From: Acidobacteriota bacterium
GTDB taxonomy: Bacteria > Acidobacteriota > Blastocatellia > Pyrinomonadales > Pyrinomonadaceae
DNA: 64,000 nucleotides
Direction: 5' to 3'
Assembly (NCBI GenBank): GCA_019639175.1
Contig: JAHBSK010000003.1
Location: 1 to 64,000, forward strand
Below, piece by piece: positions 6,073 through 14,673 of the stretch. The translations under genes and the position numbers were made by a program. A model generated the notes under the pieces. The model was not told the origin of the DNA and searched no databases. It saw only the letters and a list, made by a program, of their open reading frames with translations. Numbering within the stretch: position 1 is the stretch's first letter; every line of letters starts with the position of its first letter.

Positions 6073-8685
6073 ATGAAAGGATCGTCGATATTCTCATCTC
6101 TGTTACGCGGACATCACATAAAAATTCTCAGTGCCGCTTTTTTCACAAAAAGAATATGGTTCCCAAAAACTCCCAGCCTTACAAAGGAGAGGTTTGCGGG
6201 GTGGTTCTTTCCGCAGTTCTCTTTGCGGTCTTTGCGGCCTTGCGTGATATTTCTTTTTCTTTCAGCGACAGCATTTGCACAAGTTCCTGCTCCAAAGGAC
6301 GTGCTTGGCTTCACACCAGGCGATGACCGCAAGCTGGCAAGCTGGTCACAAACCGTCGATTATTTCAAAAAACTGGCCGAGACCAGCGACCGCGTTCAGT
6401 TTCACGAGATCGGCAAGTCGACGATGGGCAGGCCGTTTGTGTATGTAACGATAAGTTCACCGGAAAACATAAAGAACCTTGAAAAATATAAAGAGATCAA
6501 CGACAAACTCGCCGATCCCAGAAAGATCGAAGGCGGAAACCCGACCGTTAGGGAGGGTGTGACAAACCGTGACGCGGCGGCGAAAAACCTGGTTGCCGAA
6601 GGCAAGACCATCGTCCTAAAAACCTTCGGTGTGCATTCGACCGAGGTTGGGAGTTATCTTTCGTCAATGCTGATCGCACACGAGCTTGCTTCGAGCAATG
6701 AGCCTCGCATCAAAAAGATATTGGACGAAACGATCACGCTCATCGTTCCGGCTCTTAGCCCGGACGGCGTCGATATTGTAAAAGACTGGTACGACAAAAC
6801 GCTCGGCACGCCTTACGAAGGCACGTCGCCACCGGAGCTTTATCACAAATACGTCGGCCACGACCTCAACCGCGATTGGTATGCGTTCACACAGGTCGAA
6901 TCGCAGCTTACCGTCGATCATATCCATAACGTCTGGCATCCGCAGATAGTTCACGATGTACATCAGCAAGGCACACACGGCGCGAGGTTTTTTGTGCCGC
7001 CGTATATGGATCCGGTCGAACCGAACGTGCCGAAACAGATCGTCGAGGGCTATACCGAACTGGGGCTGTATGTCGCGAAAGATATGCGGAGCAAAGGCTT
7101 TCAGGGCCTGACGACAAACTCGACCTACGACGCCTGGACACCTGCGCGCGCCTATTCGCACTATCACGGCGGCGTAAGAATCCTTTCAGAGACCGCTTCC
7201 GCACGGCTCGCCACGCCGATAACAGTCAAGGCCGAACAACTTCGCGGCGGCCGCGGCGTCGATCCGCACAAGGACGACGCCAACAACGGCCCCGCGTGGA
7301 AAGGCGGCGAATGGAAAATGCGCGACATCACCAACTACATGACCACCGCCGCCTTCTCCATCCTCGACCACGCCGCCGCCAACCGCGAAAAATGGCTGAC
7401 AAGATTTTATGAGATCGGCAAAGAAGCCGTAAGACCGAGGAAAGATGGTGAAGTTCAGTCAATCGTAATTGATAATCCTTATCCATTCAAAATGGGTTTC
7501 GAGAGAATCCTTAAGCGGGCTGGAGTTGAAATGATAATTCATGATAGTTATTGGGGAGCCCCCGTAGAAATTCCCATGTCACAACCATATGCGGCATTTG
7601 CGATAGCAATGTTTTCGCACCAAAAATATCCGGATTTGCTGACTGACGATGGGCAGCCGATTCCACCATATGATGTGACATCACATTCACTTGCTCTTTT
7701 GCAGGGAATAGAATTTAAAGAGCTTCGAACAAAGCCTGGCACTTTTGAAAAACGACCTCCACGCGATCCAGACAAGTTCACAATGGCTCCCCCACCAGGC
7801 TTAACACCTTATCGTTGTAAGGAGGACTTGGTTTTCGGAACTTACAAATCACATACTACTTCGATGGATGAAGGATGGACTCGCTGGTTATTAGAACGCG
7901 AGAGTTTCAGAGGTCAGGGAGTCGATTTGTTCGGTAGATTCTGTAAGCCTGTTCATCATTCCATTTCAAACCAAGAATTAGTCGGAGAGATTAAAACTGC
8001 TAACTTACGCACGATAATCTTCCCCGATCAATCGCCCAATCAAATTCTCAATGGCTATCCTAAGGGGTCGATGCCGGATGAGTATGTCGGCGGTGTGGGC
8101 AAGGAGGGCGTTGAGAATTTGAAAAAGTTTGTCGAAGCGGGCGGGACGCTTGTTTTCCTGAATCGCGCGTCGCTGTTCGCAATAGAGCATTTCGATCTGC
8201 CGATAAAAAACGTCACGCAGGGCCTGAACCGCCGCGATTTTTACATTCCCGGTTCAATTCTGCGAACAGAACTCGACACCACACACCCGATCGCCAAAGG
8301 AATGCCTGCTCAGTCTATAGCGTGGTTTGAGCAATCACCCGTGTTTGAAATAGAAAGACAAGAGACAGTGGACGGAAGACAAGAGACAGGAGACAAGAGA
8401 CAAGAGAATCAAGAATCAAAATCTCCTGACTCCGGTCTCCCGTCTCCTGTCTCTGGCTTCGTGTCTCCTGTCTATGAAATTAAGGTAATTGCCCGTTACC
8501 CCGAAAAACCGGCGGACATCCTGCTTTCCGGTTGGGCTTTGGGGCAGGAAAAGATCGCCGGAAAAGCAGCATTGGTCGAAGTAACATACGGCAAAGGCAA
8601 GATCGTCCTCTTCGGCTTTCGCCCGCAATACCGCGGCCAGAGCTTAGCAACGTTTCCGCTGCTGTTCAACGCGATAAGTCAGTAG
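6073..8685 (+). CDS. Secreted M14-family zinc carboxypeptidase-like protein
   Basis: An 870-residue putative exopeptidase outside the cytoplasm. The zinc site is visible as FGVHSTEVG (His188, Glu191) and VHDVHQQG (His294 or His297), with HDLNRDW between them. The remaining ~500 residues resemble the long C-terminal region of bacterial M14 proteins with a glutamine-amidotransferase-like segment. The true start is uncertain: the signal-peptide core is CVIFLFLSATAFA-Q at residues 57-70, while the 55 residues before it look like translated repeat DNA. Two oddities are listed separately: a GC drop at about 7440-8050 and a palindromic repeat read through as residues 761-800. GGAG lies upstream of the first ATG but too far to be decisive. 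Confidence 0.8.
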   Translation: MKGSSIFSSLLRGHHIKILSAAFFTKRIWFPKTPSLTKERFAGWFFPQFSLRSLRPCVIFLFLSATAFAQVPAPKDVLGFTPGDDRKLASWSQTVDYFKKLAETSDRVQFHEIGKSTMGRPFVYVTISSPENIKNLEKYKEINDKLADPRKIEGGNPTVREGVTNRDAAAKNLVAEGKTIVLKTFGVHSTEVGSYLSSMLIAHELASSNEPRIKKILDETITLIVPALSPDGVDIVKDWYDKTLGTPYEGTSPPELYHKYVGHDLNRDWYAFTQVESQLTVDHIHNVWHPQIVHDVHQQGTHGARFFVPPYMDPVEPNVPKQIVEGYTELGLYVAKDMRSKGFQGLTTNSTYDAWTPARAYSHYHGGVRILSETASARLATPITVKAEQLRGGRGVDPHKDDANNGPAWKGGEWKMRDITNYMTTAAFSILDHAAANREKWLTRFYEIGKEAVRPRKDGEVQSIVIDNPYPFKMGFERILKRAGVEMIIHDSYWGAPVEIPMSQPYAAFAIAMFSHQKYPDLLTDDGQPIPPYDVTSHSLALLQGIEFKELRTKPGTFEKRPPRDPDKFTMAPPPGLTPYRCKEDLVFGTYKSHTTSMDEGWTRWLLERESFRGQGVDLFGRFCKPVHHSISNQELVGEIKTANLRTIIFPDQSPNQILNGYPKGSMPDEYVGGVGKEGVENLKKFVEAGGTLVFLNRASLFAIEHFDLPIKNVTQGLNRRDFYIPGSILRTELDTTHPIAKGMPAQSIAWFEQSPVFEIERQETVDGRQETGDKRQENQESKSPDSGLPSPVSGFVSPVYEIKVIARYPEKPADILLSGWALGQEKIAGKAALVEVTYGKGKIVLFGFRPQYRGQSLATFPLLFNAISQ
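6219..6250 (+). repeat. CTTTGCGG-type repeat at the start of the M14 gene
   Basis: Tandem words CTCTTTGCGGTC, TTTGCGGCC and TTGCGTGA match a second copy at 20929-20958 (TTCTTTGCGGGC, ATTGCGGCT, TTGCGTGA). In the M14 frame this DNA encodes the positively charged part just before the hydrophobic signal-peptide core. Confidence 0.6.
8353..8473. repeat. Palindromic GAGACA-word repeat inside the M14 coding sequence
   Basis: Degenerate tandem words (AGAGACAG, AAGACAAGAGACAGG, AGACAAGAGA) fill 8353-8407, and their reverse complement (TCTCCTG, TCTCCCGTCTCCTGTCTC, GTCTCCTGTCT) fills 8421-8473. The block stays in frame and is translated as a Q/E/K-rich then P/S/G-rich insert at residues 761-800, with no stop codon. 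It looks like an intergenic-type repeat inserted into the gene. Confidence 0.75.
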
Positions 8686-8696
8686 ATCTTGGCTGC

Positions 8697-8856
8697 TAAA
8701 AAGCTCCCCTCCTATGTTTAAGGGGTGAATGCCGCTTCGGCAGACGGGATGGTAGTTTGGATGGTTCAGAAACCCCTCGCTATCGCTTCGGGTTCTGACA
8801 GAAAAGACCATCCATGGCTAAAGCCGCACCCCTCCTAACCCAGGAGGGGAGTTTTC
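8697..8856. repeat. Nested inverted-repeat element with terminator-like end
   Basis: The 267 bases between the M14 gene and the NfeD gene hold an element whose ends are AAAAGCTCCCCTCC and GGAGGGGAGTTTTC, with inner matching parts (AAGGGGTG and CACCCCT; GGATGGT and ACCATCC; GAACCC and GGGTTC type pairs). The strong outer stem followed by TTTTCTTTTT could also end M14 transcription. This pattern resembles non-autonomous repeats scattered in related genomes (from memory). No coding capacity. Confidence 0.65.
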
Positions 8857-8952
8857 TTTTTGCAAAATTTCTGGTAAAAACCAGCGTTATTAGTGTAAGA
8901 TACCCTCAACCGTTCATACGAAATTAGCTAATTTTCTATCGAAGAGGCCCTG

Positions 8953-9492
8953 ATGGATTTTCTTACCAGTATAAATCTGCTTACGCTCTTTGCCGTTATT
9001 GGCGGCGTCGGGTTCATTTTTCTCATTGCATCGCTTATTTTGGGCGATATTTTTGAGATGTTCGGTGCTGATGCCGACATCGGCGGTGACGGTGCCGATT
9101 TTGGATTGTTCGACAGCCGCGTGATCGCCGTTTTTGTCACTGCGTTTGGCGGGTTTGGTTTTATCGCGGCGTGGTCAGGTATGGCAGCCATCGGCAGTTC
9201 ATTGGTCGGATTGCTGGGCGGGATTATTTTCGGTGGGATCGTTTCCGCATTTGGGCGTTTTCTTATCAGCCAACAGGCATCGAGCAGCATAACGGACAAT
9301 GACCTTGTCGGCCGAACGGCACAGGTCACTGTCACCATCAAACCCGGCGAGCTCGGACAGATCTCCGCAAAAATAGGTGACGAACGCGTCGAAAAACTTG
9401 CACGTATAAAAGGCGACAGCGAACTAAAGATTGGAACGATAGTAAAAATAGTAACGGTCGCGGGTGATTCCGTACTGGTAGAAACTGAGTGA
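8953..9492 (+). CDS. NfeD-like membrane protein (flotillin partner)
   Basis: A 179-residue protein with an N-terminal membrane segment (residues 5-30), two more hydrophobic segments (about 57-75 and 78-100), then a C-terminal OB-fold domain (DLVGRTAQVTVTIKPGELGQ and on) of the NfeD/YuaF type. Such proteins sit next to flotillins and are thought to work with them in membrane organisation. GAGG lies shortly before the ATG. The flotillin start follows after seven bases, so the pair is an operon, and the pairing itself supports the assignment. Confidence 0.85.
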   Translation: MDFLTSINLLTLFAVIGGVGFIFLIASLILGDIFEMFGADADIGGDGADFGLFDSRVIAVFVTAFGGFGFIAAWSGMAAIGSSLVGLLGGIIFGGIVSAFGRFLISQQASSSITDNDLVGRTAQVTVTIKPGELGQISAKIGDERVEKLARIKGDSELKIGTIVKIVTVAGDSVLVETE

Positions 9493-9499
9493 GGTAAAA

Positions 9500-11137
9500 A
9501 TGGATTTTATATTCGATTATTCAACATTGCTTATTCCGGTCGTTGTTCTGCTGATCGTCATCGCGGCGCTTATCGCGATAATGCTCATCAGCCGAAACTA
9601 TATAAAGGTTTCGCCCAATCAGGCCGCCGTCATTTCGGGCCGCAGCCGCAAGCTGGAAGACGGCACAAAGGTCGGTTATCGCCTTGTCCGCGGCGGTGCG
9701 ACGCTTGTTTTTCCGTTCCTCGAAAAGGTCGAATACCTTGACCTCAACGTCATCACCGTTCCGCTTGCCACATCGCGGGCATACACGGTGCAGGGCGTTC
9801 CGGTTTCGGTCAAGGCCGTCGCCAACGTCAAAATAAAAGGTGACGACACCTCGCTCCGGTCAGCCGCCGAACGCTTTCTGGGAATGCCGCAGGAACAGTT
9901 TCACCGGCTGGTCTTTCAGACGCTCGAAGGCCACCTCCGCGCCATTCTCGGCACGCTGACCGTCGAAGAGATCAACAACGACCGCCAATCATTTGCACAA
10001 AAACTAACGACCGAAGCCGCAGGCGACCTTGAAAAAATGGGTATCGGGCTGGATGCTCTGACCATTCAGGAAATTTCGGACGACGAAGGCTATCTCGACG
10101 CTCTCGGCAAACGCCGCACCGCCGAGGTCAAACGCGATGCCGAGATCGGCCAGGCCGAGGCAAACCGCGACAGTAAGATAAAGGCTTCGCTCGCACTGCA
10201 AGAGGGCGAAAAGGTCAGGCTCGAAACCGAGGCACAGATCGCACAGTCACAACGTGAAACTGAGATACAAAAAGCTCAGGTTCAGGCCGAGATCGAGGCC
10301 GAACGTGCCAAAGCGAACCAGGCCGGCCCGCTTGCCGATGCCAAAGCTCAGCAGCAGGTTACGGCAGAGGAGGTCCGCGTTGAAAAGGTTCGAACGCAGG
10401 AGCAGATCTCGGTTCAGGAACAGGAAGTTCTGCGTAAGGAAAAAGAGCTTGAGGCAACGGTCGTAAAACAGGCTGAGGCCGAACGCCGTGCCGCCGTCTT
10501 GCGTGCTCAGGGTTTGCAGGAAGCTCAGATACTCGAAGCCGAAGGCCGCAAGCAGGCACAGATCGCCACCGCCGAAGCCGAAGCGAAAAAGCTCGAACGC
10601 GAAGGCCAGGGCCGTGCATCTGCTATCGAGGCAGAAGGTAAGGCTGAGGCGGAAAAGATACGTGCCGTCGGTCTGGCAGAGGCGGAACGCCTGCAGGCAA
10701 AAGGACTTGCCGAGGCAAAGGCCATCGAAGCACAAGGTCTGGCAGAAGCGAAAGCCATCATGGAAAAGGCCGCCGCTTGGCGCGAATTTAACGACGCCGC
10801 ACGTCTGCAGACGATCCTCGAAAAACTTCCTTCGATCATCGAATCTTCGGCTCCGGTGTTCTCGGCCGTCTCACAGCCGCTCGGCAATATCGACAAGGTC
10901 GTGATGATAGATCAGGGCGGCAACGGAAATGGCGACGGCAGCACAAGCGGCATCAACCGCTTTGCACAGACCGGCCCGACCGTCATCTTCTCTCTGCTTC
11001 AGCAGCTTCAGGCACTCGGCCTGAACTGGCCGGAGGTTTTGGCTCAACTCGGCATTGAAAATAGTGGCGACGCAGCCAAAAGCGAAAAACCTGTCACACC
11101 TAAACCGACGGAACGACAGCCGGATAACGCAAGCTGA
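9500..11137 (+). CDS. Flotillin (SPFH domain protein)
   Basis: A 545-residue scaffold protein of functional membrane microdomains. It has an N-terminal membrane anchor (residues 8-30), the SPFH/band-7 domain with SPNQAAVISGR (about 35-200), and a long coiled coil very rich in Glu-Ala repeats (about 210-425, many AEAEKIRA/AEAKAIEAQGLAEAKA-like units) as in YuaG/FloT. The tail is Gly/Asn-rich and acidic. GAGTGAGG precedes the ATG and overlaps the end of the NfeD-like gene. The transcript probably ends at, or passes through, the hairpin at 11184-11236. Confidence 0.9.
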   Translation: MDFIFDYSTLLIPVVVLLIVIAALIAIMLISRNYIKVSPNQAAVISGRSRKLEDGTKVGYRLVRGGATLVFPFLEKVEYLDLNVITVPLATSRAYTVQGVPVSVKAVANVKIKGDDTSLRSAAERFLGMPQEQFHRLVFQTLEGHLRAILGTLTVEEINNDRQSFAQKLTTEAAGDLEKMGIGLDALTIQEISDDEGYLDALGKRRTAEVKRDAEIGQAEANRDSKIKASLALQEGEKVRLETEAQIAQSQRETEIQKAQVQAEIEAERAKANQAGPLADAKAQQQVTAEEVRVEKVRTQEQISVQEQEVLRKEKELEATVVKQAEAERRAAVLRAQGLQEAQILEAEGRKQAQIATAEAEAKKLEREGQGRASAIEAEGKAEAEKIRAVGLAEAERLQAKGLAEAKAIEAQGLAEAKAIMEKAAAWREFNDAARLQTILEKLPSIIESSAPVFSAVSQPLGNIDKVVMIDQGGNGNGDGSTSGINRFAQTGPTVIFSLLQQLQALGLNWPEVLAQLGIENSGDAAKSEKPVTPKPTERQPDNAS

Positions 11138-11183
11138 TCTTATAACAGCTTTCTGAAAATTATCTGCAAGACATCTTGAGTTG

Positions 11184-11236
11184 CTCCGTTCAATTAACAT
11201 GGCCGAAAGGCATGATGTTTTTGAACGGAGTTTTTT
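11184..11236 (+). terminator. Terminator hairpin whose 3' arm contains the next gene's ribosome binding site
   Basis: Outer stem CTCCGTTCAA (11184-11193) with TTGAACGGAG (11221-11230); inner AACAT and ATGTT, and GGCC-GAAA-GGC, give a long extended hairpin. A run of six T follows, and the ATG at 11237 comes directly after. The only Shine-Dalgarno for that gene, GGAG at 11227-11230, is base-paired in the stem. Confidence 0.75.
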
Positions 11237-11785
11237 ATGTCCAGATTCGATAGCCCTTTGAACAACCTGAAGATCGCAAGTCCCTGTCCGGCGGATTGGA
11301 ACGGAATGTATGGCAATGACCGCAAACGGCTTTGCGGCGAGTGCAAACTGAATGTCTATAACCTTTCAGGAATGACAAAAGACGAGGCCGAAGGCCTTAT
11401 TATGCAGAGCGAAGGCCGCCTTTGCGTTCGCTTTTACCAACGCTCGGACGGAACCGTGATAACAAAAGATTGTCCGGTCGGCCTGGCAAAAGTTCGGCAA
11501 AAAATGACGCGATTTGCCGTGGCAGCGTGTTCGCTGGTGCTGACGTTCTTTGCCGGCATCGCTTCATTTATGGCATTACGCGACAGCAGGGACTGCGGAA
11601 CGGGCTGTTACGGCAATCTCTTTGTCCGCATCAAGGACAAGATAGACCCGCCGGTCGTCATGGGAGCGATCCCGATGCCTGAAGAAAAGAAAACCACCGA
11701 GAAGAAAAATGACGCCGATATTAAACAGATAAAGATCGGACGTGTCGTAAATCTTGAGAAAAAGACTCCCGGCAAAAAGCGGTAA
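11237..11785 (+). CDS. Cys-motif membrane-anchored protein of unknown function
   Basis: A 182-residue protein. The N-terminal ~95 residues are soluble with conserved-looking cysteines: SPCPADWNGMYG, RLCGECKLNVYNLSGM, RLCVRF and KDCPVG. Then comes one membrane segment (about 96-115, VAACSLVLTFFAGIASFMAL) and a Lys-rich tail. The first part resembles a family seen in acidobacteria and verrucomicrobia (recalled, not verified) with CGxC cysteines that could bind metal or form a redox pair. Translation start is fixed by GGAG and the ATG at 11237. The preceding hairpin may control its expression. Confidence 0.65.
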   Translation: MSRFDSPLNNLKIASPCPADWNGMYGNDRKRLCGECKLNVYNLSGMTKDEAEGLIMQSEGRLCVRFYQRSDGTVITKDCPVGLAKVRQKMTRFAVAACSLVLTFFAGIASFMALRDSRDCGTGCYGNLFVRIKDKIDPPVVMGAIPMPEEKKTTEKKNDADIKQIKIGRVVNLEKKTPGKKR

Positions 11786-11855
11786 AAGAAAAAGGCCGAA
11801 GATTTTAATCTTCAGCCACAATAAAACATTTTGACATTTTGATCTTGTTATTTTT

Positions 11856-11945
11856 GAACGCGGATAAAGCGGATCGGGCAGATCCACGCGGTTCTGAAAT
11901 TTCCTATCCGCTCCCATCCGCCAGATCTGTCTGATCCGCGTTCGA
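11856..11945. repeat. Palindromic GCGGAT-word repeat
   Basis: Between the Cys-motif gene and the convergent VWFA gene. The left half has GAACGCGGATAAAGCGGATC and CAGATCC; the right half has TATCCGCTCCCATCCGCC, AGATCTG and GATCCGCGTTC. Both halves are degenerate tandem words and mirror each other. A weak hairpin at 11794-11817 (GAAGAT and ATCTTC core) precedes it and may end the upstream transcript. Confidence 0.65.
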
Positions 11946-11988
11946 AGAACCTTCGCCGGCGTGTATTCCCACCAAATGTCACCGGCAT

Positions 11989-13104
11989 TTAGTTCTTTAC
12001 GTAATATCCCTGTCTTGCCCTGACCCTTGCTCCGCTGTTGCTGACGAGGTCCAGCCTTACGCGGACAAATTTTCCATCGGCAAACTCTCCGTCGGAATAA
12101 TACTGGACAAGATATTGAGCGCGAAGTTCATTGGCAAGCTGTCTGAATATCCTTTCCAGAAAATCCGAATTTTTCCGCATGTTGTTCGTGTTCTCGTAAT
12201 TATTCGCGGTGTCTATCGGCAAAAATTTCGGCAGAAATGCGGTGCCGCCGGTGTCGTCGGCAAACTTTTGCATATTCTCCTGGCCGAATTGGCTGATCGA
12301 GTTCAGTTGATAAGAACTGCCTGCCGGATTTATGGAATACAACACGGCGTCCGCATCCTGAAGTGCTTTTAGTACCTTTACCTGTTCTTGGGCCTTTGCG
12401 GTATCGCGGGCTTTTACACGCAGCTCACGCAGTTTGGCTCCCTGAATATTTTCCGTCACCTTTCGCTCGGCTTCCCATATCGCCTTGGTCACGCCGTCGC
12501 TGTTCGTATCCTCGCCGTCAGAGATTATCACGATCACCTTTCTGCGGCCTTCGGGCGAATTTTGCCGCAGATGCTCGGCAGCCATGCGAACGGCGTCGTA
12601 GAAAGCTGTCTGCTCCTTGGTAGGAACGATTCCCGAAACCGCCGCCGCCGAACGCTCTGCATTTTCACGTGACTGTACCAGAACCGGTCTTTGCCCGACG
12701 GTGAAAATGGTCGCCCTGTCGTCCGCCCGCATCACATCCCTGAGAAATTTTGCCGCCGTTTCCTGCTGAAAGCGAAACATCGCGTCCGTGCTGGCAGAGA
12801 CGTCAAAAAGAAGCGCTATTTCCAAAGGAACGCTTTCCGCCGTTCCAACGCTGTCTATTGCCTGATTGCGATTCTCTTCCGAAAGGCGAAAATCATTGAG
12901 GCCAAGGCCCGTCACGGGATTTCCCTGAGCGTCCAGGACCGAGACCGGCACGACCACCAGCCGCGAATTGACGTGGATAACATCGTCATCCTCTATCACG
13001 GCAGGCGGCGGCGTTGCAACGGGCGTTTGCGCCGAAAGCGTGACAAAACACGCCAAACTTACAATAAAAAGGGCGGTAAATCTGTGAAATCGGGGCGTTT
13101 GCAT
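11989..13104 (-). CDS. Acidobacterial-type VWFA domain secreted protein
   Basis: A 371-residue exported protein of the acidobacterial VWFA group. A signal peptide (residues 1-25, ending TLSA-Q) is followed by a small beta domain (VNSRLVVVPVSVLDAQGNPV) and the von Willebrand A domain. Its metal site is visible as LLFDVSASTDAM (DxSxS), a threonine region near KEQTAFYDAV, and VIIISDGEDTN. The C-terminal beta region (QYYSDGEFADGKFVRVRLDL and RARQGYYVKN) matches the usual ending of the family. Substrate is unknown; adhesion or protein-protein contact is likely. It lies downstream of the OmpA-like gene on the same strand, separated by 106 bases with a strong hairpin. Confidence 0.88.
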   Translation of the reverse strand: MQTPRFHRFTALFIVSLACFVTLSAQTPVATPPPAVIEDDDVIHVNSRLVVVPVSVLDAQGNPVTGLGLNDFRLSEENRNQAIDSVGTAESVPLEIALLFDVSASTDAMFRFQQETAAKFLRDVMRADDRATIFTVGQRPVLVQSRENAERSAAAVSGIVPTKEQTAFYDAVRMAAEHLRQNSPEGRRKVIVIISDGEDTNSDGVTKAIWEAERKVTENIQGAKLRELRVKARDTAKAQEQVKVLKALQDADAVLYSINPAGSSYQLNSISQFGQENMQKFADDTGGTAFLPKFLPIDTANNYENTNNMRKNSDFLERIFRQLANELRAQYLVQYYSDGEFADGKFVRVRLDLVSNSGARVRARQGYYVKN

Positions 13105-13154
13105 AAGATCTGTGTGTGCGAAGGGGAAATGCGGAGAGTTCGTAGCCGAGTTTT

Positions 13155-13193
13155 GGGGAACGGCTCAGGCAGATACTGCCAGAACCGTTCCCC
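13155..13193 (-). other. Strong nested hairpin between ompA-like and VWFA genes
   Basis: GGGGAACGG (13155-13163) pairs with CCGTTCCCC (13185-13193), with inner GGCAG/CTGCC. On the minus-strand RNA no U run follows, so it is more likely a stabilising or attenuating hairpin than a classic terminator. Confidence 0.55.
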
Positions 13194-13210
13194 GGTCATT
13201 TGAAACGAAA

Positions 13211-14182
13211 TTAGTCTTCGTTCTCGTCGTCTTCTATCTGACGAACTTCGACGTTTTGGTTAAGGCCGCGGCTGACAAGCAGTTTGACCTCAACACGGCG
13301 GTTGGCTTCGCGGCCCTCACGGGTCGTATTGTCGGCAACCGGCTGCAGAACACCGTAACCATACGAGTTTCCAAACCGACGGAGCGGAATGTCATGCGTC
13401 TGGATCAGGTAATCCCTGACAGCCTGTGCGCGGCGTTCGCTGAGGAGCTTGTTTGCCCTTGCGTTGCCCTCTGACGATGCAAAGCCCGTCACCTCGATCT
13501 CATAACCCTTAAGGGTCATCGTGGCCGCCGCAACCTCGTCCAACTGAGCTTTTCCTTCGGGCGAAAGAACAGCACTGTTCACGCGGAACAGGACCGTCGC
13601 CGAAGACTGAACAACATATTCGTCCAAAGCCGAGATGCGCTGATTGGTCGCGTTCACACCGGCAACAGCCGCATCAGCGGTGTCCTGTGCAGCCTTCGCT
13701 CCGCCTTTCGCGGCGTTGGAAACGGCCATAAGCTCATCGATCTGGCCGGAGATCCTCTGTGCATTCTGCTCGGCGGCGGTGAGGCGTTCTTCTGCCGGCG
13801 TCACACGCGTATCTATCGATTGCGCGGTTTGCAGATTGCTCTTGTCAAAGCGAACTTTCGTTGCCGAGAGGTTTCCGGTGGAATCGCCGCGGCCTTCCAC
13901 TTCAAGGTTCAATCCGCGAACCAGCGAATCAGCCGGATAACGGTCGCCGCCAAAAAAGGCATTGTTCTTGATGCTGGCGTTCGGGGCGATAACGACGCGT
14001 GTGTCCACGCCAACGCCGTCCCTGATAATAAAGGAACTGCTGTCTTCCTTGGATACAATAACGCCTTTGATCTTATATTTTTGCCCGTTGACCAGCTCAC
14101 GAACCTGAGCGTCATCCTGAGCGAAAATGCTGACTGCTCCCAACATTAATGCCAATGTGATGGCCGAAAGTTTCTTAAACAT
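13211..14182 (-). CDS. OmpA-family outer-membrane/peptidoglycan-associated protein
   Basis: The start is the ATG at 14182, with AGGAG eight bases upstream, giving 323 residues and a clean signal peptide (MFKKLSAITLALMLGAVSIFA-Q); the longer frame from 14353 is rejected. After the signal comes a small beta domain (KIKGVIVSKEDSSSFIIRDG and on), a central helical stretch with a predicted coiled coil (SIDTRVTPAEERLTAAEQNA), and the C-terminal OmpA domain with VTGFASSEGNARANKLLSE, RRAQAVRDYL and NRRVEVKLLV, which binds peptidoglycan. It probably links the outer membrane to the wall. An AT-rich 490-base leader lies upstream. Confidence 0.88.
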   Translation of the reverse strand: MFKKLSAITLALMLGAVSIFAQDDAQVRELVNGQKYKIKGVIVSKEDSSSFIIRDGVGVDTRVVIAPNASIKNNAFFGGDRYPADSLVRGLNLEVEGRGDSTGNLSATKVRFDKSNLQTAQSIDTRVTPAEERLTAAEQNAQRISGQIDELMAVSNAAKGGAKAAQDTADAAVAGVNATNQRISALDEYVVQSSATVLFRVNSAVLSPEGKAQLDEVAAATMTLKGYEIEVTGFASSEGNARANKLLSERRAQAVRDYLIQTHDIPLRRFGNSYGYGVLQPVADNTTREGREANRRVEVKLLVSRGLNQNVEVRQIEDDENED

Positions 14183-14673
14183 AACTTGTTCTCCTATGAT
14201 CGTTAAAACGAATTTCAATCGTGAAAACCTGTGTATTGACGTGCGGCAGGCGGTTTGGGTTGCCGGAAAACTCTTGTTCCCACAGCTTAAATTACCCGAT
14301 CCTGATAAAACTGCTTGTAAAACACCTGGTGCCAGACACGTCCGGTAATCCAACGCAGTTTTGTGTAATCAATTACCGTGCCATGAAAGATTCCCTCGGT
14401 TTTGACGGCACGAATGTTCATATAGGGCTGTAAGATATTGAGTATAAAGGGCTTATGCCAGATATGGGGAAGTGTCTTTTTTCTATACAGATTCTCGGCT
14501 AAAAGGCATTATGTATGAGTTCAATACAGCTTTGGGCCGTTAGAAAGAAGGTGACTGAAAAGCCGGGCCATATCTGTGTGTTTCGGTCCTACATCTGTGC
14601 ATTCTGTAAAATGCACAGAAAAAAGACACAGAAAATGACTTTTCAGACATCTCTTTCAGATCAAAAATCCGAT
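14183..14673. other. Intergenic stretch with a perfect 10-bp palindrome
   Basis: No convincing gene. It holds the promoter side of the OmpA-like gene and the 3' side of odhB (both minus strand). The one clear structure is TCTGTGCATT (14594-14603) / AATGCACAGA (14610-14619), spacer six. The A run lies on the wrong side for a minus-strand terminator, so it may be a protein-binding site. Confidence 0.45.

Noticed and set aside
14183..14353. N-terminal extension of the OmpA-like protein to 14353
   Set aside because: The internal ATG at 14182 has AGGAG and starts a perfect signal peptide; the extension has neither.
14594..14619. Palindrome as the odhB terminator
   Set aside because: The A/T run lies on the wrong side for minus-strand transcription.
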